The notes under the pieces were generated by a model. It saw only the letters and a program-made list of their open reading frames with translations, was not told the DNA's origin and did not search any database. A stretch of DNA of 64,000 nucleotides from Pseudomonas baltica. Lineage in GTDB: Bacteria > Pseudomonadota > Gammaproteobacteria > Pseudomonadales > Pseudomonadaceae. Location: NCBI RefSeq assembly GCF_031880315.1, contig NZ_CP134771.1, positions 3,374,501 to 3,438,500 of the forward strand, given 5' to 3'. Below, in pieces: positions 8,181-18,694 of this stretch. The stretch's first letter is position 1, and the number at the start of each line of letters is the position of its first letter. The translations under genes were made by a program, and so were the position numbers.

Positions 8181-8995
8181 GCCGCCTTGAACAACGCTTC
8201 GCCGACCTCAAGGCCGAAGGCCGCGCCGCGCTGGTGACCTTCGTGACCGCCGGCGACCCTGGCTACGATGCATCGCTGGCGATCCTCAAGGGCCTGCCAG
8301 CCGCTGGCGCCGACGTCATCGAGCTGGGCATGCCCTTCACCGATCCGATGGCCGACGGCATCGCCATTCAGCTGGCGACCTTGCGCGCCCTGGAAGCCGG
8401 GCAGACTCTGGCGAAAACCTTGAAGATGGTCCGCGAGTTCCGCGTCGACGACAGCACCACGCCGATCGTGCTGATGGGTTACTACAACCCCATCCACCGC
8501 TTTGGCGTCGAGGCATTCGTCGCCGAGGCCAAGGCTGCTGGCGTCGATGGCCTGATCATCGTCGACCTGCCACCGGAGCACGACGCCGAGCTGGCGACCC
8601 CGGCCCAGGCCTCCGGTATCGACTTCATCCGCCTGACGACCCCGACCACGGATGACGTACGTCTGCCCACCGTGCTCGAGCGCAGCTCAGGCTTCGTCTA
8701 CTACGTCTCCGTAGCGGGCGTGACCGGTGCCGGCTCCGCCACCAGCGATCAGGTCAGCAGCGCCATCGAGCGCCTGCGCCGCCACACCGACCTGCCGATC
8801 AGCGTCGGCTTCGGTATCCGCACCCCCGAACAGGCCGCAGCAATCGCGCGCCTGGCCGACGGAGTAGTGGTCGGCTCGGCACTGGTCGACAAGGTCGCTA
8901 AAGCGGCCAATGCCGATCAAGCGGTCGACGATGTACTGACACTGTGCAAGGCCCTGGCCGACGGCGTGCGTAAAGCCCGCGTCAGCCAAGCGTAA
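8177..8995 (+). CDS. trpA: Tryptophan synthase alpha chain
   Basis: A 272-residue TIM-barrel protein that splits indole-3-glycerol phosphate and passes indole to TrpB. The catalytic Glu is in [15 protein letters not shown] and the catalytic Asp in the following [10 protein letters not shown] region; GFGIRTPEQ is the phosphate-binding loop. The ATG at 8177 overlaps the trpB stop by four bases, which fixes the start. A strong terminator follows 55 bases after the stop, ending the trpBA operon. Confidence 0.98.
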   Translation: MSRLEQRFADLKAEGRAALVTFVTAGDPGYDASLAILKGLPAAGADVIELGMPFTDPMADGIAIQLATLRALEAGQTLAKTLKMVREFRVDDSTTPIVLMGYYNPIHRFGVEAFVAEAKAAGVDGLIIVDLPPEHDAELATPAQASGIDFIRLTTPTTDDVRLPTVLERSSGFVYYVSVAGVTGAGSATSDQVSSAIERLRRHTDLPISVGFGIRTPEQAAAIARLADGVVVGSALVDKVAKAANADQAVDDVLTLCKALADGVRKARVSQA

Positions 8996-9050
8996 AGTTC
9001 CTGATACAAAGGAATTAGCCCCTGTTTTCAGGGACTAACGCTGCAAGAAC

Positions 9051-9086
9051 AAAGGGAGGTCGCTTTGGGCGGCCTCCCTTTTTTGC
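9051..9086 (+). terminator. Rho-independent terminator of trpBA
   Basis: A hairpin with AAAGGGAGG and CCTCCCTTT arms, extended by a T-G wobble and CG pairs, is followed by T6. It is 55 bases after the trpA stop codon. Confidence 0.9.
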
Positions 9087-9110
9087 TGTTAGTGCCTGAG
9101 GATACATTTG

Positions 9111-9614
9111 ATGAAATTGCCAAAACCGCTGATCGCTGCCATGGGTATCGTGCTGGTTGGTGTGACCCCGCTGTTGCAAGCGGCTCCAGGGCCGGATGAT
9201 CGCGGCCAGGGTGGTGGTGAGCAACATCAGCAAGGACCGCAGGGTCAGCAAGGTCAGCAGCAACAGCAGAATCACGGCCAGCAGGGCGGGGGCAACGGCG
9301 CCGGTCACGGCAATCAGCAAAGCAACCGCGGCAATCAGGGTGGCAACCGTCCGCCGCAAGACTTCGGCCCGGTGCGCCAGACCATCTCGCAAAACCGTGG
9401 CAGCTTCGGTCGCGGCAACCCGCTGCCACCGAACATCCACGTCGAACGCGGTCGTCCATTGCCACGCGGTTACGGCCGTCCGCTGGACGCCGGTGCACTG
9501 CGCCACCTGCCGCACTATGATGGCTACCAATGGCGCCGGCTGGGCAGCGACGTAGTGCTGGTCGCGATCGGAACCGGCCTGGTCTACGAGATTCTGGACA
9601 ACGTGCTGAACTGA
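9111..9614 (+). CDS. CigR/RcnB-like periplasmic protein with Gln/Gly-rich linker
   Basis: From ATG 9111 the product is 167 residues. Residues 1-25 form a signal peptide ending in LLQAAP. Residues 30-90 are low complexity, dominated by Gln, Gly and Asn. The conserved part is C-terminal: VERGRPLPRGYGRPLDAGALRHLPHYDGYQW, then a hydrophobic segment VVLVAIGTGLVYEILDNVL at the end. This matches the RcnB/CigR-type domain; proteins of this kind are annotated as anti-virulence regulator CigR-like in Pseudomonas, and RcnB acts in metal homeostasis. Which role applies is unknown. Confidence 0.75.
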   Translation: MKLPKPLIAAMGIVLVGVTPLLQAAPGPDDRGQGGGEQHQQGPQGQQGQQQQQNHGQQGGGNGAGHGNQQSNRGNQGGNRPPQDFGPVRQTISQNRGSFGRGNPLPPNIHVERGRPLPRGYGRPLDAGALRHLPHYDGYQWRRLGSDVVLVAIGTGLVYEILDNVLN

Positions 9615-9651
9615 CCTCACTCTGCGACGTACCGACGCGTCGAACCGATCC

Positions 9652-9684
9652 CTGTAGCGAGGGGGCTTGCTCCCTCGCTACACG
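9652..9684. repeat. Short palindrome of the tgtagcgag REP type
   Basis: tgtagcgaggg and ccctcgctaca are perfect arms around ggcttgct at 9653-9682. It differs from the gtgggagc REP type elsewhere in the window and lies between two convergent genes, where it may end transcription. Confidence 0.7.
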
Positions 9685-9693
9685 TGCATTTCG

Positions 9694-10023
9694 TTACCCG
9701 AAAATACTCAGATCCAATGGTCTTACCGCCCCCATCCAGATGGCATGGTTGGCGTGATCCGCCAGCTCATCGCCCGTTTCAGGGTGCGTAAACACCACCA
9801 GTCCATTGCGATTCAACGCCAACCACCCCAACACCGCCCCGATATCCTCGACCGCCACGGTCAACTGGCAGCTCCAGTCCGGATGCGGCCCTACCGGGCG
9901 CTGGTGCAGACGGCCCATCTTCAACCCGAACACCCGCACAGCTTCTTCGCATAACGCGCGGGCCTGGGGCAGGGTGCTGGCGTCGTAGTAGATGTGAGCG
10001 TGATAGGAGTGGATGATGGACAC
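9694..10023 (-). CDS. DOPA 4,5-dioxygenase family protein
   Basis: With GTG 10023 as start (GAGG about ten bases upstream) the product is 109 residues; an alternative TTG at 10059 adds 12 residues with no family similarity. The histidine-rich motifs HAHIYYD, VGPHPDWSCQL and HPETGDELADHANHAIWMG are those of the small single-domain extradiol dioxygenases (PF08883). These histidines are candidates for the Fe(II) site. Plant and fungal relatives open the ring of DOPA; the bacterial substrate is generally unknown. No aromatic degradation genes are adjacent. Confidence 0.85.
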   Translation of the reverse strand: MSIIHSYHAHIYYDASTLPQARALCEEAVRVFGLKMGRLHQRPVGPHPDWSCQLTVAVEDIGAVLGWLALNRNGLVVFTHPETGDELADHANHAIWMGAVRPLDLSIFG

Positions 10024-10192
10024 GGGGGGAGGACCTCGGTGGAAAAGCGATATCCGCAAGATTATCGGTTTTGTCGAGGCAAAGCATGCTTTGGGGACCA
10101 GCGCCTATAGCCTGTACGCCAGCCATAGTGGGACTAGTCGCTATCGTATGTTGTCTCATTCAGACGCGACTGCAGGAAGATTCCATGCAGCC

Positions 10193-11122
10193 TCAAGAAT
10201 CAATCCGCAACCACTGGCCACCCACCTGCTCCTCGCGCAGCCACTCCACGAACCGGTCGATCATTTCGCCGCGGCGTTTGCGCTGCGGCAACACCACGTA
10301 ATAACCCATCGGCGAGCGTGCCGTTTCTTCCACGGGGCGGCACAGCAGGCCTTGTTCGAGCAGCGCGTCTACCAGGTGGCGCCAGCCAATGGCCACGCCC
10401 TGGCCGGCAATCGCCGCCTGGATCAGCAAGGTGTAGTTGTCGAAACGCAGCTGGCCCGAGGCGGGTGCCCCTGGGATGTCCAACGCGCGGAACAGCCCGG
10501 TCCAGTCGAACCAGTGATGGCTGCTCTCGCCGCGCAAGTGCAGCAGGGGCAAATCGGCCAATGCAGTCACGGGGAGTGGAGTAGCACGGCCTTCCAGCAA
10601 TTTTGGACTGCACACGGGGAAGACTTCTTCACCGAACAACCAATGACTTTCACCTTGATTGAAGCGACCGTCGCCGAACAGGATGGCGACGTCGATATCA
10701 CTGCGCAGCATCGAGTAGCTGCGCTCGCTGGTCACCAGGCTGACGTCGACCTGTGGATAAAGTTGGTGGAAGCCATGCAGGCGCGGCATCAGCCAATAGG
10801 CGGCAAAGGCGAAATCGGTGGAGACCTGCAGCACTTCGTGTTGCGATTGCGCAGTGATCCGATGCAAACATGCATCGATATTCAGCAATCCTAGCTGGAC
10901 CTGCTCGAACAGTAACGCCCCGGCATCAGTCAGCTCGATGCCGCGGTAGACCCGATCAAACAGGCGCGTGGCGAGCTGCTCTTCCAGGCGCTTGATCTGT
11001 TGGCTCACCGCCGGCTGGGTGGTGCCCAGCTCCTGCGCCGCCGCAGTGAAGCTGCGGTGCCGCGCTGCCGCCTCGAAGGCGCGCAGCAAATCCAGCGACA
11101 AGCTGCCGAGGCTCTCAAACAT
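10193..11122 (-). CDS. LysR-type regulator of choline sulfate use
   Basis: A 309-residue LysR regulator. The HTH covers FTAAAQELGTTQPAVSQQIKRLEEQL near residue 25-50, followed by a substrate-binding domain with VAILFGDGRF and QGVAIGW. Its start is 115 bases from the divergent betC gene, so betC and the choline-binding protein gene are its likely targets. The same arrangement of LysR gene, choline sulfatase and substrate-binding protein is known in Pseudomonas. The probable inducer, choline sulfate or choline, is an inference from context. Confidence 0.85.
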   Translation of the reverse strand: MFESLGSLSLDLLRAFEAAARHRSFTAAAQELGTTQPAVSQQIKRLEEQLATRLFDRVYRGIELTDAGALLFEQVQLGLLNIDACLHRITAQSQHEVLQVSTDFAFAAYWLMPRLHGFHQLYPQVDVSLVTSERSYSMLRSDIDVAILFGDGRFNQGESHWLFGEEVFPVCSPKLLEGRATPLPVTALADLPLLHLRGESSHHWFDWTGLFRALDIPGAPASGQLRFDNYTLLIQAAIAGQGVAIGWRHLVDALLEQGLLCRPVEETARSPMGYYVVLPQRKRRGEMIDRFVEWLREEQVGGQWLRIDS

Positions 11123-11237
11123 AAGCTGTACTTATCCTAGTCATTATGTTGCATGGGCTTTACCGCCCCCTGCCTGCAACGGCATCCTGCGGCTCAGCGA
11201 TATCGCATAACTCTCCACTATGGAACGACGCGAGCCC

Positions 11238-12755
11238 ATGAAGCGCAAGAACATTCTTTTCATCATGGCCGACCAGATGGCCGCGCCCCTGCTGCCGTTT
11301 TACGCCCCGTCCCCCATCAAAATGCCGCACCTGAGTCGCCTGGCCGAGAAAGGCGTGGTATTCGATTCCGCCTACTGCAACAGCCCGCTGTGCGCCCCCT
11401 CGCGCTTCACTCTGGTCAGCGGCCAGTTGCCCAGCAAGATCGGCGCCTACGACAACGCCGCCGATTTCGCCGCCGACGTGCCCACCTACGCCCATTACCT
11501 GCGCCGCCTGGGCTACCACACTGCACTGTCGGGCAAGATGCACTTTTGCGGCCCGGATCAACTGCACGGTTACGAACAACGCCTGACCAGCGATATCTAC
11601 CCCGCCGACTACGGCTGGGCAGTGAACTGGGACGAGCCAGATGTGCGCCCGAGCTGGTATCACAACATGGCATCGGTGCTGCAGGCCGGGCCATGCGTGC
11701 GCACCAACCAGCTGGATTTCGATGAAGAGGTGGTGTTCAAGGCGCAGCAATATCTGTTCGATCACATCCGCAACGACGGCGACCAGCCCTTCTGCCTGAC
11801 CGTGTCGATGACCCATCCGCACGATCCTTACACCATTCCCAAACCGTTCTGGGATCTGTACGCCGACGTAGAAATCCCTTTGCCGCAAAACGTGCCGGGG
11901 CAGGATGAACTCGACCCTCATTCCCAGCGCCTGCTCAAAGTCTACGACCTGTGGGACAAACCGCTGCCGCGGCAGAAAATCAGCGATGCCCGCCGCGCCT
12001 ATTTCGGTGCCTGCAGCTATGTCGACAGCAACGTCGGCAAGCTCTTGCAGACGCTCGAGGACACCGGCCTGATGGACGACACCATCATCGTTTTCTCCGG
12101 CGACCATGGCGACATGCTTGGCGAACGCGGCCTTTGGTACAAAATGCACTGGTTCGAGATGTCCGCGCGCGTGCCGCTGCTGGTGTGCGCGCCGGGGCAA
12201 TTCGAGGCGGGCCGCGTGAGCGCGTCAGTGTCCACCGCTGACTTGCTGCCGACCCTGGTCGAGCTGGCGGGCGGCCAACTGGAGCCCGGCTTGCCGCTCG
12301 ATGGCCGCTCGTTCGTCGGCCACCTCACCGGCGCTGGCGCTCATGACGAAGTGTTCGGCGAGTATATGGCCGAAGGCACCGTCGGCCCGCTGATGATGAT
12401 CCGTCGCGGCCCATGGAAATTCATCTACAGCGAAGATGACCCGTGCCTGCTCTATCACCTGGGCGACGACCCTCATGAGCGCGAGGACCTCAGCCAGGCT
12501 GCCGGCCAGCGCGACTTGTTCGCGGCCTTCCTCGCCGAAGCGCGGGCCAAATGGGACGTGCCCGCCATCCGCCAACAGGTCCTGGCCAGCCAGCGTCGCC
12601 GCCGTTTCGTCGCCCAGTCCCTGACCCAAGGCACACTCAAGAGCTGGGATCACCAGCCGTTCGTGGACGCGAGCCAGCAATACATGCGCAACCATATCGA
12701 CCTCGATGACCTGGAGCGCAAGGCACGTTATCCACAGCCCAGCCCACTCGAATAA
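11238..12755 (+). CDS. betC: Choline-sulfatase
   Basis: From ATG 11238 (MKRKNILFIMADQMAAP) the enzyme has 505 residues; an ATG at 11220 would add six. It belongs to the type I sulfatases: LCAPSR (Cys52) is the CxPSR signature whose Cys is converted to formylglycine, and FIMADQ, GKMHF and FSGDHGDMLGERGL supply metal and substrate ligands. The C-terminal stretch including DPHEREDL matches choline sulfatases, which hydrolyse choline-O-sulfate to choline and sulfate. It is followed 45 bases later by the choline-binding protein gene, probably as one operon. Confidence 0.95.
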   Translation: MKRKNILFIMADQMAAPLLPFYAPSPIKMPHLSRLAEKGVVFDSAYCNSPLCAPSRFTLVSGQLPSKIGAYDNAADFAADVPTYAHYLRRLGYHTALSGKMHFCGPDQLHGYEQRLTSDIYPADYGWAVNWDEPDVRPSWYHNMASVLQAGPCVRTNQLDFDEEVVFKAQQYLFDHIRNDGDQPFCLTVSMTHPHDPYTIPKPFWDLYADVEIPLPQNVPGQDELDPHSQRLLKVYDLWDKPLPRQKISDARRAYFGACSYVDSNVGKLLQTLEDTGLMDDTIIVFSGDHGDMLGERGLWYKMHWFEMSARVPLLVCAPGQFEAGRVSASVSTADLLPTLVELAGGQLEPGLPLDGRSFVGHLTGAGAHDEVFGEYMAEGTVGPLMMIRRGPWKFIYSEDDPCLLYHLGDDPHEREDLSQAAGQRDLFAAFLAEARAKWDVPAIRQQVLASQRRRRFVAQSLTQGTLKSWDHQPFVDASQQYMRNHIDLDDLERKARYPQPSPLE

Positions 12756-12800
12756 CAACACTGCCGACCGTGCACTCTCAATGATCAAAGGGGAAGCTTG

Positions 12801-13721
12801 ATGAAGATATCCACAATCGTCGCCGCCAGCGTCATCGGTCTGGCCAGTGGCGGTGTCTATGCCGCCGAACAGAGCTGCAGCACGGTAAAGATGGCCGATC
12901 CGGGCTGGAGCGACATCGCCGCCACCAACGCGGTCGCCACCTTCCTGCTTGAGGGCATGGGTTACCAGACCAAGATCGACACCCTGGCGGTACCGATCGC
13001 TTACGGCGGCCTCAAGGACGGCTTGATGGATGTCTTTCTGGGCAACTGGATGCCGGCGCAACAAGGCTTCTACGACAAGTTCATCGCCAACGGTGACGTG
13101 GTGCAGCTGGCCAAGAATCTGGACGGCACGCAGTTCACGCTGGCCGTACCGGACTACGTCTACAACGCCGGCGTGCATGACTTTGCCGACCTCAACAAGT
13201 TTGCCGACAAGTTCGACAGCAAGATCTACGGGATCGGTTCCGGCGCTCCGGCGAACCTGTCGCTGGCCGAGATCATCAAGAAGAAAGAGTTCGACCTCGG
13301 CAGCTGGAAACTGGTGGAGTCGAGCGAGCAGGCGATGCTGTCAGAAGTCGCCCGGGCGGTGAAACGCGAGAAGTTCGTGGTGTTCCTGGGCTGGACGCCG
13401 CACCCGATGAACGTGCAGTTCAAGATGCATTACCTGACCGGCGGCGAGCAGTATTTCGGTTCGGCCGGCAGCGTTTATACCTTGACCCGCAAGGGTTACG
13501 CGGACGCATGCCCAGGGGTGGCCAAGTTGCTGGGCAACCTGACGTTCACCCTGGAGATGGAAAACAGCATCATGGCGGAGGTGGCGAACAAAAAGGTAAG
13601 CAATGCCGTGGCGGTGAAGGACTACATCAAGGCCAATCCAGCCGTGCTGGATAAATGGCTGGAGGGGGTGCAGACCATCGATGGCAAGGATGCGCTGGGA
13701 GCAGTGAAGGCGAAGCTCTGA
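12801..13721 (+). CDS. Choline/betaine ABC transporter substrate-binding protein
   Basis: A 306-residue periplasmic protein; the ATG at 12801 has AAAGGGGAA 6-14 bases upstream. The signal peptide ends near GGVYA. The mature protein has PGWSDIAATNAVATFLLEGMGY, WMPAQ and FLGWTPHPMN, the OpuAC/ChoX type pattern in which aromatic residues box the quaternary amine. No permease or ATPase gene follows, so it probably serves a transporter encoded elsewhere, such as CbcWV, as known for other Pseudomonas choline-family binding proteins. Linkage to betC suggests uptake of choline sulfate or choline. Confidence 0.9.
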   Translation: MKISTIVAASVIGLASGGVYAAEQSCSTVKMADPGWSDIAATNAVATFLLEGMGYQTKIDTLAVPIAYGGLKDGLMDVFLGNWMPAQQGFYDKFIANGDVVQLAKNLDGTQFTLAVPDYVYNAGVHDFADLNKFADKFDSKIYGIGSGAPANLSLAEIIKKKEFDLGSWKLVESSEQAMLSEVARAVKREKFVVFLGWTPHPMNVQFKMHYLTGGEQYFGSAGSVYTLTRKGYADACPGVAKLLGNLTFTLEMENSIMAEVANKKVSNAVAVKDYIKANPAVLDKWLEGVQTIDGKDALGAVKAKL

Positions 13722-13727
13722 GCTGAC

Positions 13728-13762
13728 GGCTCCTTCGCGGGCTCTGCCCGCGAAAGGGCCTG
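13728..13762. repeat. REP unit
   Basis: gctccttcgcgggctctgcc followed by cgcgaaagggcc forms a hairpin between the convergent choline-binding protein and aroE genes. It may end both transcripts. Confidence 0.8.
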
Positions 13763-13779
13763 CGAAATCACTGTAGATC

Positions 13780-14601
13780 TCAGCCCGCCATCTCGGCGCG
13801 CAGTGCCTTCAATACCGGCGCCGTATCCACCTCGACCCCGCGCCAGTAGGTGAACGCCACAGCCGCCTGCTCGACCAGCATGCCGAAGCCATCCACCGAC
13901 AGCTTCGCGCCATGCTCACTGGCCCAACGGCAGAACGGCGTCGGCTCTTTGCCGTACATCATGTCGTAGCACACCGTCACGCCAGACTCGATCAGACTCG
14001 CGGCAATCGGGGGCAACTCGCCGGCCAGGCTCGCCGAGGTGGCATTGATGATGATGTCCACCGACTCTTCCAACCAATCGAAACCACTGGACGCCACCGG
14101 CCCGAGTTCGGCGAAGATCTGCGCCAGTTGCTCGGCCTTTTCCACCGTGCGGTTGGCAATGATCAGCGACGCCGGCTCCTGCTCCAGCAACGACTCGATC
14201 ACCCCGCGGACCGCGCCGCCAGCACCCAGCAACAGGATGCGCTTGCCCTTGAGGCTGACCCCGACGTTGACCGTCAGATCGCGCACCAAACCCAGGCCAT
14301 CGGTGTTGTCGCCGCGCAAACCGCCGTTGTCCAGGCGCGTCAGCATGTTCACCGCACCGGCACGGCGGGCGCGGTCGGTCAGTTGGTCGCAGAGGCGAAA
14401 GGCATCCTCCTTGAACGGCACGGTAACGTTGGCACCACGGCCTTGCTTGAAAAAACCCAGGGCGCAGTTGGCGAAGTCTTCGAGCGGCGCCAGCAGGGTG
14501 CTGTACTCCAGCTGCTCACCCGTCTGTTCAGCGAACAGGCGGTGGATGGCAGGCGACTTGCTGTGGCCGACCGGGTTACCGAAGACGACGTACTGGTCCA
14601 T
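13780..14601 (-). CDS. aroE: Shikimate dehydrogenase
   Basis: A 273-residue enzyme that reduces 3-dehydroshikimate to shikimate with [18 protein letters not shown] binds shikimate, [10 protein letters not shown] holds the catalytic lysine, GDNTDG holds the catalytic Asp, and [12 protein letters not shown] is the nucleotide loop, followed by NRT, the adenosine-phosphate recognising segment of the AroE class. Length and motifs are canonical. The hemF stop is 77 bases upstream on the same strand, with a REP unit in between, so co-transcription is possible. Confidence 0.97.
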   Translation of the reverse strand: MDQYVVFGNPVGHSKSPAIHRLFAEQTGEQLEYSTLLAPLEDFANCALGFFKQGRGANVTVPFKEDAFRLCDQLTDRARRAGAVNMLTRLDNGGLRGDNTDGLGLVRDLTVNVGVSLKGKRILLLGAGGAVRGVIESLLEQEPASLIIANRTVEKAEQLAQIFAELGPVASSGFDWLEESVDIIINATSASLAGELPPIAASLIESGVTVCYDMMYGKEPTPFCRWASEHGAKLSVDGFGMLVEQAAVAFTYWRGVEVDTAPVLKALRAEMAG

Positions 14602-14628
14602 TGGGGCATCCTGAAGAAGGGTGTGGTA

Positions 14629-14658
14629 TCCGTGGGAGCGGGCTGCGCCCGCGAAAAA
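14629..14658. repeat. Single REP unit between hemF and aroE
   Basis: gtgggagcgggctgcgcccg followed by cgaaaa is one REP unit in the 76-base gap between two co-oriented genes. Such units may stabilise or reduce expression of the downstream gene in an operon. Confidence 0.75.
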
Positions 14659-14677
14659 TAAAGCGCCGCTGTGGTGG

Positions 14678-15622
<945 letters not shown>

Positions 15623-15768
15623 TCATGTGCGGCCGTCCCTGTGGATAACCGCAGCGACGGCAAAATCGGCGCGTAGCATACCACCGCACTATGGCGCGTC
15701 GCAGTTGACGTCTGTCGTACAAAGGCGTCCGATAGGGAGTCAGTTCCCAATCGCACAGGAGAATGCAG

Positions 15769-16743
15769 ATGGCCAAACGTATCCAGTTCAGCGCCCACGG
15801 CGGCCCGGAAGTACTCGAGTTCGTCGACTTTCAACCTGCCGAACCAGGCCCCCTGGAGGTTCGCGTACGCAACGAGGCCATCGGCCTGAACTACATCGAC
15901 ACCTATTTCCGCAGCGGTTTGTATCCATTGCCGAGCCTGCCGTCTGGCCTGGGCACCGAAGCTTCCGGCGTGGTGGAAGCGGTAGGCGATCAAGTCACCG
16001 CATTCAAGGTGGGCGATCGTGTTGCCCATGCGGGTGGCCCGTTGGGTGCCTATAGCCAGGTGCACGTCGTGCCGGCGGCGGTGCTGGTCAAGCTGCCCGA
16101 CAGCGTCAGCTTCGAGCAGGCGGCGGCGGTGATGCTCAAGGGTTTGACCGTGCAGTACCTGTTTCGCCAGACCTACCAGTTGCAGGCCGGCGACACCATT
16201 CTGTTCCACGCCGCTGCCGGCGGTGTCGGGTTGATCGCCTGCCAGTGGGCCAAGGCGTTGGGGGTCAAGCTGATCGGCACTGTCAGTTCGCCGGAAAAAG
16301 CCGCTCGCGCCAAGGCGGCCGGGGCCTGGGAAGTGATCGACTACAGCCACGAGGACGTCGCCAAGCGGGTGCTGGAGCTGACCGACGGCAAGAAATGCCC
16401 CGTGGTGTATGACGGTGTCGGCAAGGACACCTGGGAAGTTTCGCTGGACTGCGTGGCGCCACGGGGCTTGCTGGTGAGCTTCGGTAATGCCTCGGGTGCG
16501 GTCAGCGGGGTCAACCTGGGGATCCTGTCCGCGAAGGGCTCGCTGTACGTTACACGCCCGACCCTCGCCACCTATGCGGTGCCAGCGGCTTTGCAGGGCA
16601 TGGCGGACGAGTTGTTCGAGATGATTGCCAGCGGCAAGATCGATGTCGAGATCAGCCAGCGCTATCCGTTGAGCGAAGCGGCCAAGGCGCAGACGGCGTT
16701 GTCTGGGCGCCAGACGATGGGCTCGACGATATTGCTGCCATGA
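15769..16743 (+). CDS. qor: NADPH:quinone oxidoreductase
   Basis: A 324-residue MDR-superfamily enzyme without the zinc ligands. The ATG at 15769 is six bases after AGGAGA, whereas the ATG at 15763 touches that ribosome-binding site. GLNYIDTYFRSGLYP is the quinone oxidoreductase signature, AAAGGVGL is the NADPH-binding loop, and LKGLTVQYLF is conserved in E. coli QorA. It catalyses one-electron reduction of quinones in the cytoplasm. It is divergent from hemF and convergent with tsaC. Confidence 0.95.
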   Translation: MAKRIQFSAHGGPEVLEFVDFQPAEPGPLEVRVRNEAIGLNYIDTYFRSGLYPLPSLPSGLGTEASGVVEAVGDQVTAFKVGDRVAHAGGPLGAYSQVHVVPAAVLVKLPDSVSFEQAAAVMLKGLTVQYLFRQTYQLQAGDTILFHAAAGGVGLIACQWAKALGVKLIGTVSSPEKAARAKAAGAWEVIDYSHEDVAKRVLELTDGKKCPVVYDGVGKDTWEVSLDCVAPRGLLVSFGNASGAVSGVNLGILSAKGSLYVTRPTLATYAVPAALQGMADELFEMIASGKIDVEISQRYPLSEAAKAQTALSGRQTMGSTILLP

Positions 16744-16758
16744 TGGGGTGAATCAATC

Positions 16759-16848
16759 CCGGCCTTTTCGCAAGCAAGCTTTGCTCCCACAGGTGTACGG
16801 CTCAGGTACGGTTTGCACTGTGGGAGCGGGCTGTGCCCGCGAAGTGTT
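16759..16848. repeat. REPIN between qor and tsaC
   Basis: Units near 16760-16793 (ccttttcgcaagcaagcttt, gctcccacag) and 16818-16846 (ctgtgggagcgggctgtgcc, cgcgaag) face each other across a spacer with gtgtacggctcaggtacgg. The gap is between convergent genes. Confidence 0.85.
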
Positions 16849-17403
16849 TCAGGGCCGCACCACCTCACCCGTGACCAGATCGCGGATCACGCTCGGGCTC
16901 TTGCGCCCACCCAGGGCCCCGCCTAGCACCAGATCCACCTGACCGCGAAAGTACTGCTCCACCCGCAAGCGCGTGCGTGCAGGGGGGCGTCCCTGTGGAT
17001 TGGCCGAGGTCGAAATCAGCGGCCCCACCAACGCACACAGTTCACGCACCAACGGATGATCACTGACCCGCAGCGCGACCGTGTCATGGTCGCCGGTCAC
17101 CCACTCGGGCAGCAGCCCCTGATGCGGCACCAGCCAGGTATTAGGTCCGGGCCAGGTGCTGGACATCTGGTCCAGCCAGGTCTCGGGGAAATCCTCGAAC
17201 AGAAAATCGAACTGACGGATGTTATCCGCAACCACGATCAAACCCTTGCTGACCGACCGATTCTTGATCGCCAGCAAGCGATCCACCGCCTCTTCGTCCC
17301 ACGGATCGCAGCCCAGGCCCCAGACCGCTTCGGTTGGATAGGCAATCACCGCGCCCGCCCGGATCTCGCGCGCCGCTTGTTGCACACGCCAACTGCTAAC
17401 CAT
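16849..17403 (-). CDS. tsaC: Threonylcarbamoyl-AMP synthase
   Basis: From ATG 17403 ([17 protein letters not shown]) the product is 184 residues, the standard TsaC length; the extended frame to 17472 is not needed. [40 protein letters not shown] and [13 protein letters not shown] are the YrdC-domain motifs that bind bicarbonate, threonine and ATP. TsaC makes threonylcarbamoyl-AMP for the t6A37 modification of ANN-decoding tRNAs. It is followed upstream by dprA on the same strand, 52 bases away, as in other gammaproteobacteria. Confidence 0.97.
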   Translation of the reverse strand: MVSSWRVQQAAREIRAGAVIAYPTEAVWGLGCDPWDEEAVDRLLAIKNRSVSKGLIVVADNIRQFDFLFEDFPETWLDQMSSTWPGPNTWLVPHQGLLPEWVTGDHDTVALRVSDHPLVRELCALVGPLISTSANPQGRPPARTRLRVEQYFRGQVDLVLGGALGGRKSPSVIRDLVTGEVVRP

Positions 17404-17455
17404 CGCTGTCACTCCGTTTGCACACTGTTCGCTTTTTAACCTGGGTGCAGTGTAC

Positions 17456-18592
17456 TTATCCCGAGCGCGCAAACCAACGGCCAGCCTCGCAGGTCACGCG
17501 GCCGTCCATCTCAAGCTGCGTCAGGGTTGCCAGCACCTCGGCCAGGCTCTGCCCACTGGCACCGGCCAGGCCCTCGCTGGTGTGCGGACATGCCACCAGC
17601 AGATCGACCAATGGATGCCCGGCCGCTGCGGGCGCCCCCGTTTCAGCCCCCGCGTCTGGCGGGAGATGCTGCCAGCCGCGCAACGCCTGAAGGATGTGCT
17701 CGATGCTTTCCACCAACTGCGCGCCATCGCGAATCAGCTGGTGGCAACCCTTCGCGCCTGGGTGATGAATCGAGCCGGGAATGGCGAACACTTCGCGGCC
17801 TTGCTCGGCGGCCAGGCGCGCGGTGATCAATGAACCACTGGCGATGCTGGCCTCGACCACCAGCACGCCGAGCGACAAGCCGCTGATGATCCGATTGCGC
17901 CGCGGGAAGTTTCCGGCGTTGGGCCCGGCGTCGAGCGGCAGCTCGGAAATGACCGCACTCCCCTGGGCGGACATGTCCGCAGCGATCTGACGGTGGCGCT
18001 GTGGATAAAGTTTTTCGAGGCCGGTGCCGAGCACGCCTATCGTGACGCCTCCGGCCTCCAGTGCAGCCTTGTGCGCGGCGCCGTCGACCCCCAACGCCAG
18101 TCCGCTGGTGATGGTAAAACCGATGCGTGCCAGGCTGCGCGCAAACGCTGCGGCGGTGTCCAGGCCAGGTCGCGAAGCACGGCGGCTACCGACGATCGCC
18201 AACTGTGGGTGCTCCAGCGCATCGGTATTGCCGGCGACGAACAACAGCGCTGGCGGATCGGGAATTTCCGCCAACAGGGCCGGGTAGCCGGGTTGGTCCC
18301 ACATCAGCAAAGACTGCCCCGGCCGCTCTAGCCAGAGCATTGCAGCACTTGCACCGGTACAGATCTGCGGGTGGTGGCGCGCATCGCTACTGACCATGGG
18401 CATGCCCAATGCCCTCCATGCCGAAGCCGGCGCTGCCAGTGCCGACAAGGCATCGCCAAACGCGTCGAGCAATTTGCGCAGACGCGCAGAACCGATTTCC
18501 GGAAGCCGATGCAAGCGCAAACGGGCTTCGACTTCAGCGCAGGAGAGGGGGCAGGCAGCAGGCGCAGCAGCGCCATCGGTAAACAGTGGCAT
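17456..18592 (-). CDS. dprA: DNA-processing protein DprA/Smf
   Basis: From ATG 18592 ([17 protein letters not shown]) the product is 378 residues. An N-terminal SAM-like region (to about residue 75) precedes the Rossmann domain with [40 protein letters not shown] and the [28 protein letters not shown] block. The C-terminal winged-helix part is recognisable ([18 protein letters not shown]). DprA binds single-stranded DNA and loads RecA during transformation. A DnaA box lies within the gene (18000-18008) and another just upstream (18637-18645). Confidence 0.96.
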   Translation of the reverse strand: MPLFTDGAAAPAACPLSCAEVEARLRLHRLPEIGSARLRKLLDAFGDALSALAAPASAWRALGMPMVSSDARHHPQICTGASAAMLWLERPGQSLLMWDQPGYPALLAEIPDPPALLFVAGNTDALEHPQLAIVGSRRASRPGLDTAAAFARSLARIGFTITSGLALGVDGAAHKAALEAGGVTIGVLGTGLEKLYPQRHRQIAADMSAQGSAVISELPLDAGPNAGNFPRRNRIISGLSLGVLVVEASIASGSLITARLAAEQGREVFAIPGSIHHPGAKGCHQLIRDGAQLVESIEHILQALRGWQHLPPDAGAETGAPAAAGHPLVDLLVACPHTSEGLAGASGQSLAEVLATLTQLEMDGRVTCEAGRWFARSG

Positions 18593-18694
18593 TCGATCAT
18601 CCTTGATCTTTTGGGCTTTGATTCCACAGCACAACCTGTGGATAACTCTGTTAACAACTAAAGGAAAACTTCGTAAGGAAGCTATCAAAAACCC

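Noticed and set aside
9190..9370. Gln/Gly-rich run as a possible tandem repeat or CRISPR-like array
   Set aside because: The repeat is in codon composition of a low-complexity linker, not in regular DNA units with spacers.
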